Shown: positions 1 to 8,824 of the stretch, piece by piece
How the letters are laid out: each line of letters begins with the position of its first letter
How positions within the stretch are numbered: the stretch's first letter is position 1
NCBI GenBank assembly: GCA_022592435.1
Contig: JABYQS010000301.1
Location: 1 to 33,995, forward strand
Length of the DNA: 33,995 nt
DNA from: Cerioporus squamosus
Lineage: Eukaryota > Basidiomycota > Agaricomycetes > Polyporales > Polyporaceae
Direction: 5' to 3'
Position numbers and translations under genes: made by a program
The notes under the pieces: generated by a model
The model's database searches: none
The model's input: the letters and a program-made list of their open reading frames with translations, nothing else
Told to the model about the DNA's origin: nothing

Positions 1-413
1 AATATCGCGTACGAGAAGAAGAAAATCGTGAGCGCGATGAGGTATTGCTTGTCCGTGATATGTAGGTCTTGCTCCATGTGGTAGAGCTGCCCGCCCGAAC
101 GACGACCAGCTGCGTCCAGCGCATCGAGAGTGAGCACGACGCACCTTCGCATTCCCGATGCTCGTCCGGTCTAGGAAACTGAGAGGTACAGGAACGACAG
201 CCACGGGACGAGGTACAGGTCGAGCTTGCGCATCAACTTGCGCTCGTCCACCCCGCTGACATCGACATGCGGGTTATACAGCGGATGCTCGAGCTTCGCC
301 CCCGCGTCGGGCGAGATGCGCTCGACTTGGGACGCGCGCCCCTTCTCGTCCGAGTACGTCGACGCGGCGGACGTCTTCACCGTCTGCTTCTCGGGGTCGG
401 TCGGCGCGGACAT
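1..413 (-). pseudogene. MFS transporter, Dal5/allantoate-like anion:cation symporter family; N-terminal part, frame-broken and cut by window edge
   Basis: Only the N-terminal region of a plasma-membrane solute transporter is present; the rest lies left of base 1. The ATG at 413-411 opens MSAPTDPEKQ, giving a hydrophilic cytoplasmic tail. This leads into the family's signature first membrane segment (RKLDLYLVPWLSFLYL, about 209-175). The next conserved block, SFLDRTSIGNAK, follows directly but in another frame, because one base is missing near 173 (one Leu codon short by one C). A GT-AG intron at 144-87 (58 nt) then leads to an exon coding LYHMEQDLHITDKQYLIALT and a start of the next helix, exactly as in this family. 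The deletion makes the reading terminate at a TAG around 168. Either the gene is a young pseudogene or the sequence has an indel. The substrate (allantoate, nicotinate, pantothenate or similar) cannot be told from this part. Confidence 0.8.
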
Positions 414-1273
414 GGCTGCTGCGTGGGGGCTCCAATGACGACGGGCGTACTGAATGGCGAAGGGCCGTGGTCGCGGACGCAGAGCAAGCCGTGGGTGCTG
501 AATGGCAGGGTGTTGGGAACGGGCCGCCAAACTTCGCCCGTGGCTGGTTTATATGTCTGTTTCGCAGTGCTAGTCAGCTTCCACCCCGCCTGCGTCAGGA
601 CGGCCCCATCTGCCGCGGAAAAGCAGGATTGCCGGGCATATCTGGGGCGGCACAAGAGAATCCTGGTCATGGGTTCGCCGCGAGAACGATAGAGATCAGA
701 CTGGCGTTCCTGCGCGTTTGCCGGTCAGGACCGCGGCGCCCACGTCCGCGAAGGCTTCGAGTGACAGACAGCAACGCCGCAGCGTCTCGAGCATATGCTT
801 CCTTCACGCTGGCTTAACGTAAACTCGTGGCATCCGTACTGGAGGACGAGGCGAAGTGGATCTTGTGGTGGTAGTGAGAAGGATGCGATCTCGAGATCCG
901 GGGAACGGTACGGGGTAGCGGACCTGGTGGCGGTGATGTACGATTCACCCGGCGGGGTAGGGCTTGCAGATTGTTTGTCCGCGCGGGGTTAGATGAACAC
1001 AAACTTCATCGTTCCATCCAGGGTTCCACAGTCGTCGTTAGGATTGCGCAACTTCTCATAGGCTCAGGCTGCCCCTGTGGCACCTTCCAGCAGCGCAACG
1101 CATGTCGTGCAATCGCACGTACGGTCAGTGCGCCGTCCGGATGCATGGGCGAACTAACCAAGACGCCATTCCATCTACACCTCGTACATCCAACGTAGCG
1201 AGCATCCAAGGCGCAACCTAGCCCTCACTCCAGTCACAGCCTGAGCTCTGGGGAGAACTTCACCTCGGTCCGG
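414..1273. other. Intergenic: upstream of MFS gene and downstream of dolichyldiphosphatase gene
   Basis: About 860 bases between the start of the MFS gene and the stop codon of the dolichyldiphosphatase gene. Open frames here are short, overlap one another and show no family motif. I see no RNA gene, repeat or clear promoter element. It should hold the MFS promoter and the 3' end of the neighbouring transcript. Confidence 0.5.
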
Positions 1274-2268
1274 TCACTCGTCTTTCGCCTTCGCAGTCAA
1301 CCTCCTCCTATCCCACTCCTCCCTCCACCTGGCATACTGCACCTCAGACCCAGCATCCGACCACACCGCCCACCCATCTCGCAAACGGAACCACGCACAC
1401 ACGGGGTTGGTGAGCAGCGCCGTCCGGAACCGTCCTAAGAGGGAGTTGGGCCAGCGCGTCGGGATAAGCTCGACGAGCGTGTAGTACGTGGAGCCGAAGG
1501 CGACTCCAATGCCGAAGCCCCAGAGGACCTGCGGGACGGTGTGGTATGACAGGTAGTACCTGCGCGATAAATAATCGTGTCGGTGACAATGGGGTGAGTT
1601 TCCGAACGAGAGAGGCATACCTGGAGAACGCGACTGCGGCGGACCACGAGAGGATGAATGCGAACAAGAGAACGTCTCGCGCGTAGTCGAGGAACGCGGA
1701 GCCGGTCGAGACCCAGCGATGGCGGAGGGAGAAGTGGAGGAAGAGGAAGCTTGCGAAGTAGCCCATCCACTGGCTATGCGAGGACGGGAAGCCGTACCCG
1801 TCGCCCAAGTTCTCTGCGCGGGGATAGCGTCGTGTCGGTAATCTGGGAGTGGGAAGGACGAGAGGGTCCGGAAGACGAGACTCACGATTCGGACGGTCTT
1901 GCCGGATCATGTGCTTCAACACATAGTTGCTCGCCTCACACAGCATCTGCCCCGCCCACATCTCCAGGAATACAAGCTCTCGCGTCCACACCGTCAGAGC
2001 AGCATATGCGGGCTAGTCCCGTCGTCGTGTTACGTATCAGTTCCCTTCTCCGTCCCCTCAATCATGGCGCACTCACGTTCAATAAGATGGGGCTCAGCGT
2101 GAGGAGTGCGAGTACTTGGGCCAAGGAAGAAGATTCGTCGTCTGTTCAGGTCGCTGTCAATGGAATTGTTGGTCGTGTCACGGACGTCAGTGAACGAGAA
2201 GTGCACTCACATAGAACATAGGTGAGCTCCAGGGCCGCACGCGATACATTAGCTGGTTCGGTCGCCAT
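1274..2268 (-). CDS. CAX4: Dolichyldiphosphatase (dolichyl pyrophosphate phosphatase), PAP2 superfamily, CAX4/CWH8 type
   Basis: This enzyme removes the terminal phosphate from dolichyl-PP on the lumenal side of the ER so that the carrier is recycled for N-glycosylation. Five exons splice cleanly: 2268-2211, 2141-2077, 2012-1886, 1813-1621 and 1559-1274. Together they make 729 nt, or 242 residues, close to the usual family length. The three PAP2 signature blocks are present: KX6RP with Lys74 and Arg81-Pro82, PSSHS at 93-97, and SRX5H at 147-154. The last block has YHTVPQ, so Gln replaces the Asp of generic lipid phosphatases, as is typical of dolichyldiphosphatases. Four hydrophobic segments are visible (around 24-45, 50-70, 100-145 and 157-185). 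The C-terminus is charged and probably cytosolic. The ATG at 2268 was chosen because it opens MATEPANV in frame with exon 2, matching the short N-terminus of relatives. All introns are GT-AG, 57-72 nt. Confidence 0.93.
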
Positions 2269-2774
2269 TGCCGATAAGCAGCCAGCTGAGTAACCAGTAA
2301 TTCACTGAGTTGAGAACCAATGGGTCAGCACCTTTCCACAGCGGTTACGATGGTCAATTGCAGTACAGCGGGACAAAACAGAATGTGAGATTGTACCGCG
2401 GCGAGCGTGCTGGCCCTCTGGGCAGTTTGAGATATCCCTTGCATAGAGCAACTCGGGTTGCTCAACAACCAGGGCAAACATCGAGGGAAGCAGTGATCAT
2501 ATAGCGGGCTGGGAGTAGCGCAATGGAGAAGAACTTACGGGGAAATGCCGCGATATATCAACGTTCCTCCTTGCTACTTCCAACCTCCAACGAGTTCTCT
2601 GCCGGCCGGTCAGTCAATTGCCCAGATTTCAAGTCCGTTGGTACGAGATCGTGTCTTCAGGGTGGTTACGCTGAAAGAGGCCCACAGGAGAGAAGCAGGC
2701 CGGGGCAGCAAGTGAAGCACGTTCTCTTCACGAGCTTCTGCGATTGTGTAAGCAGCTGGAAGGCGCATTCCTAT
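2269..2774. other. Intergenic between dolichyldiphosphatase start and tRNA-Ser
   Basis: About 500 bases upstream of the dolichyldiphosphatase start and of the tRNA. Short open frames (for example 2310-2504 and 2523-2770) have no recognisable content. I see no convincing promoter motif. Confidence 0.45.
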
Positions 2775-2882
2775 GACACTATAGCCAAGTGGTTAAGGCG
2801 ACAGATTAGAATATTTGGCTCATGTCCAGATGCGATAATCTGTTTCTCTATGAGAGCGTAGGTTCGAACCCTACTGGTGTCG
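2775..2882 (+). tRNA. tRNA-Ser(AGA) with intron
   Basis: A complete nuclear class II tRNA. The 5' acceptor strand GACACTA (2775-2781) pairs with TGGTGTC (2875-2881), with discriminator G at 2882. The D arm is GCC...GGC. The anticodon stem ACAGA/TCTGT encloses loop TTAGAAA once the intron is removed, with anticodon AGA at 2808-2810. A 26-nt intron (2812-2837) sits at the canonical place one base 3' of the anticodon. The long variable arm pairs TCTC with GAGA, which is diagnostic for serine here. The T arm is GTAGG-TTCGAAC-CCTAC. A T5 run at 2913-2917 is the nearest possible Pol III terminator. Confidence 0.95.
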
Positions 2883-3324
2883 TATAAATACTTCCTCCCC
2901 CACTGGTCTACGTTTTTCGCTCAGTGCAGACTGATTTGACCCACATGGCACCAAGCCTGACATCGACACACGGTCTGAGGAACGTATTGTAGTGCCAAAT
3001 ATCCAGGTACGTGGTGCGTTTCAAGCAGGTTGGATAGACTGTGCTTTCCGCCATATCTCCTCGTGAAGTTCGAACTTCATGCTCACGCGTTCCTCCGATG
3101 AAGGCATGGACACTAGCCTCCGACAGGGATTCTATGCTTGAAGCCTGACTAATCCCCGACTCTGTATCGGCCACGTAGAGCGACTGAGGGGCGGCGAATG
3201 AGATATATTCGTGGAGCGGGAGAGTCTGCTTCTGTCCTGGCGGTTCACGCGGCCGTAGTCCATCTTCCGCTACCCGGCCCATGCGGTATCTCATGTACAC
3301 AGCCAGAGTTTGCGAGCCGTACAC
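2883..3324. other. Region between tRNA-Ser and 3' end of pantothenate synthase
   Basis: On the minus strand this stretch stays open (3324-2908) in the same frame as the pantothenate synthase gene, directly after its TGA. It lacks an ATG at its beginning and resembles no family I know. It is most simply the 3' untranslated region of that gene. Confidence 0.45.
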
Positions 3325-4570
3325 TCACTCCACTATGCCCAAGGTGCGCCTTGCTCCCAGCACGATGTTGTCGATGAGCCTCGTCTTTCCGACATACATC
3401 GCCCCACTGAGGACCACCGGCCGCGCTGCGCTCTCTGCCTCCCACTCTGCACGAGACACTCTCCGTCAAGCTCGTCGAAGGACTCCGGGTCGTTCATCTC
3501 GATGTAGTCCAACCGAAGGTCGACGGTGTCGCCGAGATCCGTTTTCTTCTGCTTCACGACGGCGTATGCGCGCGAGATGCACTCGGCTTTTGGTGCGCCC
3601 GCTTCCCATGCGGACTTCGCTGCATGGAGAGCCGCGTACAGCGTAGGCGCGGCATTCTCTCGCTCGTGCTCGGTCAGGTATGCGTTGCGGGACGACAGCG
3701 CCAGGGACGTCTTGCGATCTCTGCATGGTGTGATCAGAGCAGCTCCCAGCCATAGCCACAGACTGCTCACCGTGCGGTGGGAACGATGAAGAGGTTCTCC
3801 GGCTCCGGGTGTGAGAGCAGAAGGTCGCGTGTCATCCTCCGAAGCAGCAGAGCCTGCTGGATGTCCTTCTGCCCAAAGTACGTGCGCGTGGGCTGTGCAC
3901 CTGTCATTGCCCGCCGGCCTTCTCAGAGCCTGGAGGGACATGCGTACCTCTATGACGTTGAACAGCTTCGTGACGACCGTCGCGACCCCGCGGAAGAAGG
4001 CCGGGCGCGTCCTGCCCTCCATCTGGTGCCCGTAGCCCTTGACCTCGACGAAGGTGCCCTTCTGCTGGTCGACGCTTTGCACGATCCCGCTGGGGTACAT
4101 TTCGCTAACCGTCGGCACGAAGACCGCGGCGGCGGTGCGGCCGGAGACGGAGACGGCGGAGAGCAGCTCGAGGTCGCGGGGCAGCGTGCGAGGGTACGTC
4201 GCTAGGTCTTCGTGGGGCGCGAACTGGGCCGGGTTCACGAAGATCGAGAGGACGGTGAGGTCGTTCTCCGCCAGTGAACGGCGGACTGAACGGGATGTGA
4301 GATGGGGAGATGCGCGATGTCACTTTGCGACACACCGAGGGAGAGATGTCCTTCATGCAACGCGCCCATCGTCGCAACGAACCCGACAGCCTTCTTCTCC
4401 TCATAGGCCTTCCTCCGCCATTCTCTGTACGAGGCGACCGTAGGGAAGAGCGATATTGAGGATTGCGGGAGTTCGGTAGACATGTTCCGTCGCAATAGTC
4501 GTAGGGGTGTGTTGCTCGCTGGCAAGCGTCGTGCTAGAGACTCAGTGTGCTTCAGCCGAGCGATGAACAT
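3325..4570 (-). CDS. PAN6: Pantothenate synthase (pantoate-beta-alanine ligase), with one frame break in the last exon
   Basis: The enzyme joins pantoate and beta-alanine using ATP to make pantothenate (vitamin B5), the coenzyme A precursor. Exons are 4570 (or 4483)-4336, 4285-3948, 3892-3771 and 3720-3325, with GT-AG introns of 50-55 nt. Family blocks are in order: ATMGALHEGHLSL (ATP-binding HxGH type), FVNPAQF, a pantoate-site block around VEVKGYGHQMEG, TYFGQKD, and TSLALSSRNAYL. The C-terminal block VVLSGAMYVGKTRLIDN is also present. The last block is out of frame: one base is missing near 3450 (GGAGA-GTGTCT would need an extra G), after which the frame reads cleanly to the TGA at 3325. 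With that base the protein has 334 residues from the ATG at 4483, which has an A at -3. The upstream ATG at 4570 would add 29 residues rich in Arg, Leu and Ser, resembling a mitochondrial presequence, but it has a weak context. Confidence 0.9.
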
Positions 4571-5553
4571 CGATGTCGCGGTGCAGGGTGCGGTGAAGAG
4601 GCGTCATGCCACTGCCAGGCCATCGGACGAGAACTTGAAGGAAAACCCGGACGTAAATTCGCTGCGACCTGATCACGGCACCATATGTAACGCGACCCAC
4701 GTGGTTCCGCCTTGCAACGGGTCGTGGGCGCTGGTCCCCGCTTTGCTCTCTTCAAGTTCTTCGCAGGCTCCTCCTCATTTTGAAGCTCCCCTATCCGCTC
4801 TGTCCCTCCTCTGGGTCTTGTTGCGACGCTGGAGGTCCATTTTTCCACTTGTGTTCCTCTGGCTGGCCCACGGAGCAAGTCTTACTCTTGAAGGAGGGGA
4901 TGGGATATGGTTGGCTACGTAGGATGGCGGTAGGCAAGAGGGGTACATGCCGGTGCTCTACCAGCTGTTGGACATGATCGCCGCTGTTGCATGATAGCGG
5001 TACGCGGTTAGCCAGTAAGTAAACCCGTCAATGGCACCGGCAGGCCTACCTCTGTAGGGCTCATAGGGTCATTATCCCCGCTCCAGCCTACCCGGTGAGA
5101 AGTCTCTTGCAGCTTGCTGCGAGGAATTATGCATGCATGTCTCGACAGGACTCCAAGGACAACGAGTCCGAGTCTTCCGACTCTGTCGCTCTTCTAATTC
5201 CAGCAAATCTGTCGTAGGCAGTGTCACCGGAGCCGCGCTGCAGTGCGTGTCTCAGATGTCTAGATGCCGCCTGTGGTACTCCGGCAAACCTTCCTCTCCA
5301 CGAAGGCAATGAACGATCCTCTTCCGTCTCGTGTTTACTTGAGGCTAGTTTGATGAACTTCGGATGCGGGTCGCTGGGTCGAAGCGAGGCCCCGGTTCCG
5401 ACAGACCATGACTTGACCTGACTGCAAGCCCGACGACGTCCTCGGTCTTCGAGCTATATAGAGAGCACTCCCGTATTCAGCACGACTACGGCCCCAAGGC
5501 GCTGCAACCGTCTGCGCATCTCCACATACCAAGCACTAGCACCCCACCCAAAG
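4571..5553. promoter_or_regulatory. Divergent intergenic region between PAN6 and BCS1-like genes
   Basis: About 980 bases separate two genes transcribed away from each other. A TATATAG element at 5455-5461 lies about 100 bp upstream of the BCS1-like start and is the best TATA candidate. No other gene is supported. The open frames here (4482-4922, 5127-5309, 5221-5421) have no recognisable content. Confidence 0.5.
5455..5461 (+). promoter_or_regulatory. TATA box candidate for BCS1-like gene
   Basis: TATATAG about 100 bp upstream of the ATG at 5560, a plausible distance for a basidiomycete core promoter. Assigned by sequence and position only. Confidence 0.45.
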
Positions 5554-5559
5554 TTGAAG

Positions 5560-7615
5560 ATGGACGCAGCCCAGATCCTGCAGGCCGTGTTTTCCGCCTT
5601 GAATCCTGGTCCAACGCCGGAGAACACCACAGCTACCGCAGCCGGGTCCCAGTGTCCATCTGCGCCTTCATCCCCCCTCGCCACGCATTCTTCAGAGTCA
5701 TCAGATGCGCTTTCGCTCCCTCGGATGGTCTTCATGCTGCTCTCGGCGTCTGCGTTCTGGGACTGGGCGAAGCTCCTCCTCATAGGCGCACTCGTGGAAG
5801 GGCTGCGCCGCTCCCTCAGGACGGCATGGGAGAAACTCACTAGGTCATTGTGGGTCACTGCCACCTTCGAGTTCGACGACGATGCCGCAGGTGCGTGATG
5901 ATACTAGTCAGCTATACCGCGGACGCTAACTGCGATGGTGCGCGCCCCAGATTGGTTGATGCACTGGCTGTCCAAGGAAAAGGTCTTCCGTAAGTCTTCG
6001 CATCTGGCTTGGCCGCACGAACGAACTGTTAACTTCGTTTTGCGTTCCAGTATATGCTCGTGACATCGAAGTTAGCACGCGTGGAGGCATGATCGACGAC
6101 CTTGGCGACAACGACGACCCAGATGCGGAAGACAACGTCGTCTTCCTTCCTTCCACGGAGCAGACGTATTCTATGTGGTACAAGCGGCGGTACATGGTCA
6201 TCGGCCGCGACCGTGTGACGAATGCCTTCGGACGCTCCACAGACTACCTGCAACTGCGGTATAGTCCTCTCGAGCTTGTCTACTGCTAACACGCGTTGAC
6301 GTATCGTGGTTGTCTAGCATGCTGACGAGGAGTCCGGCCCTGCTCCGTGATCTGCTCCGCGAAGCTCGGAAGGCCTACAAGGCGGCGAACGAGGATCTCA
6401 TCGAAGTCAGCGTCGCAGAGGAGTAAGTATCTCTGGTTTCTGCCTTCTTAGAGTCTCTTGAGCTGACCGCCTGATGCAGTGGCGACCGATGGCGACGCGT
6501 CGCAATGCAAACCAAGCGTCCTCAGTGCTCAGTCATCCTCGATCCTGGAGTACTCGAACTCGTCTTGGACGACGCAAAAGATTTCTTGAGCAGCAGGAAG
6601 TGGTATGCCGACCGAGGTGCGCTCTATGCTGCCCCACCGCAGCTCACTCTCTGACATGGCCGCGTTGACTCTGCCAGGCATCCCATTCCGCCGGGGCTAC
6701 CTGCTGCATGGTGCATCGGGTGCCGGGAAGACCTCGATGATCCACACTATCGCCGGAGAGCTCAACCTCAGCGTCTACATCCTCTCTCTGACGGTGTCAG
6801 GCCTCAACGACAACAGCCTCAAATCACTCATCTCCAACCTGCCCAAGTCGTGCATCATTCTCATGGAGGATATTGACGCGGCGTTCACGCGCAGCATCAA
6901 GCGCGACATCGTCGATCCCGAGGCCCACTCGACTCCCGCTGCGGCTCCCAGCGAGGACAAGGGAGACGCCGGTCGCGAGACACAGATGGGCGGAGTCACG
7001 CTGAGTGGCCTTCTCAACGCCTTGGATGGGATCGCGGCTCAGGAGGGGCGCATTTTGTTCGCGACGACGAACAGCTACGGTGCGCTGGACCCTGCGCTTC
7101 TCCGACCTGGCCGACTCGACTTGCACGTCGAGTTTCACCTCGCGAGCGCGTACCAGGCGAAGGAGCTGTTCAAGCGCTTCTACCTGTATGCCCCGAGTGC
7201 CAGTGGAGAAGGGGGAGATTCCTCTCGCCCGGTCCCAGTTGAGGAGAAATCCCGGACCGACTCCTCCTCTTCGCTAGGGCCAACGTCTTCACCCGGTACC
7301 TCCCCAATGCCCGAAGGGGTGTCCAGCGTATACCCCGGCTCGGTGCACAACTCCCGCACCTCGCACCTCACTGCAACAGAGGCCGCAGCCCTTGCGGAAC
7401 GATTTGCCGAGATCATCCCCCCACGCACTTTTTCGATGGCGACCCTCCAGGGATATCTCATGGCTTACAAGACGCGGCCATATGCTGCTGTTGACGAGGC
7501 CGACGAGTGGGTGCAGAAGAAGGCGAAGGATAGGACGGCTCGAGCAAAGGACCCGAGCGGTGCACCCACTGTGGCGGATGGCGGCCAGTCGCCAAGGCGT
7601 GGTCGCTCTATATGA
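5560..7615 (+). CDS. BCS1-like AAA ATPase (mitochondrial chaperone family)
   Basis: BCS1 proteins are inner-membrane AAA ATPases; the founding member inserts the Rieske protein into respiratory complex III. Basidiomycetes carry several divergent paralogs, so the substrate here is uncertain. Six exons close in phase: 5560-5890, 5951-5989, 6051-6258, 6318-6422, 6480-6616 and 6678-7615. They total 1,758 nt, or 585 residues. One hydrophobic segment lies near residues 55-85, followed by the BCS1-specific domain (VSTRGG, YKRRYMVIGRDR and a DYLQLR block). The AAA core follows: Walker A GASGAGKTS at 285-293, Walker B with EDID at 337-340, TTN sensor, and LDPALLRPGRLD with the arginine finger. A Ser/Pro/Gly-rich insert of roughly 55 residues interrupts the C-terminal lid. 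It ends in a basic Arg/Lys-rich tail. A second ATG at 5554 would add two residues. The AAA core is intact, so the protein is probably functional. Confidence 0.92.
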
Positions 7616-8744
7616 ACGATTGCTGTTCGAGGTCATGTAATTCGCCACAGCAAGTCGTCAGCTTCGGTATGCGACACCTCTGGTGGCCAGCGACGAGCGC
7701 GATCTCGGTCGTGCGGGCGCAACACACTATACTTGTTGCTCAACGCTGACGGCCGGGTGCGCATGTGCACATTGCTTCGTCACGTCTGGAGGGGACTGTC
7801 GGCGAGGGGACGTATCGTGCATGGCGCTATTATATAGCGAACTGCGTCTATCCAGTGCTGTACATACCCGGGAAGTATTGGTGAATTGAGCAGCGTCTCC
7901 CGCCACAGCTAATGGTCGGCTCTGACTCCATGCTAGCCTCTGGCGGTAAACGAGATCTCGTGTTCAGTGCCGCAGCGAACGTCCGCGTCATACAGTACGT
8001 TCCTCAACACTAACGGCAATACATGCGCAAAATTCCTCTGCATTCTTCCTACTTGCAGCAGAACAAGTCTGGACAAGACCGTCAGCAAGGAGAGGTATGA
8101 ACATTGAAGTTACCGACAGACGTACATGCAGCGACCTCCTTCAATCTGCTCCTCGTCGTATCTGTGCATCGTCGGAATCAGTGAGGGGAACACCTTTCAA
8201 TCGCAACGGAACTCACGTCTCTCCACCTCCACCCTCCATTGGCCGTCCTGGTAGGTTTGGATCATCGTTTGGCCACGCCCATATTTCCGAACGAACTCCC
8301 TGGGATCCCATGTCCAGTGAGTGTCCTACCTGATACAGCTACCGTCAGTGGACTGACCAGATATCCATTAGTGTACTATGTACTGTGGCGGTCTCAAGGT
8401 CTGAGTGTCTCTGAAGGGAGGGGGACGTGTTCTGGCGAAAGACACCCGGATTCTCTGCTTATATACCGGCTCGAAGTCTGGGTAAGCGGCGGCGCCAGTG
8501 CGCGCGCGTCGACTTCCTTCGAGTTCGTGAGGAATATGCGCCTCCCACATACAATAGCTAGCTCGCTGAAGAGATCCGGTGAAGACAAGGTGACGACCTT
8601 CGTGAGTGCAGCCGCACTGAAGGCGCATCAGCATGCACGATCTATAAACATGTATCGTGCAGTACCACTGGCGATCTAGGGAAGGTTTCACAAAGTCTAC
8701 ATAAGAAGAAACCGAGGGCAAAAAGAAATACAAGCAAGACCGTA
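7616..8744. other. Gene-poor region downstream of BCS1-like gene
   Basis: About 1.1 kb with only short overlapping open frames, none with recognisable motifs. TATA-like strings such as TATATAG at 7832-7838 occur without a credible gene behind them. I see no terminal repeats or transposase remnants by eye. Confidence 0.4.
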
Positions 8745-8824
8745 CGAGTCAACGAAGGATCGAACTTAGGACCTTCGGTTCGCCGAGGTTACACAAATGC
8801 GACAACTGACTATGCCACCGACCC
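8745..8824 (-). pseudogene. Degenerate tRNA-Val(AAC)-like element
   Basis: Read on the minus strand from 8824, it begins GGGTCGGTGGC, the same as the intact tRNA-Val at 17312-17239. It keeps a weakly paired acceptor stem (GGGTCGG with TTGACTC, several G-U pairs) and a T arm with TTCGATC. The anticodon region has diverged. After TAAC, where the intact gene has 7 bases completing the stem, this copy has 13 (CTCGGCGAACCGA). These form their own small hairpin (CGG/CCG) instead of pairing with TTTGT. The element is 80 nt, six longer than the intact gene. It is most likely a tRNA pseudogene; a functional tRNA with an unusual insert is less likely. Confidence 0.65.

Noticed and set aside
1899..2102. 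Possible second small gene beside dolichyldiphosphatase
   Set aside because: Fully inside the spliced gene on the opposite strand.
1658..2221. 187-codon open frame on the plus strand
   Set aside because: Antisense to the dolichyldiphosphatase exons, Ser/Arg-rich and crossing its introns.
3333..4238. Reading the PAN6 region as one 301-codon ORF
   Set aside because: It runs through two introns with consensus splice sites; the translated intron parts are not in the family and the C-terminal block is in another frame.
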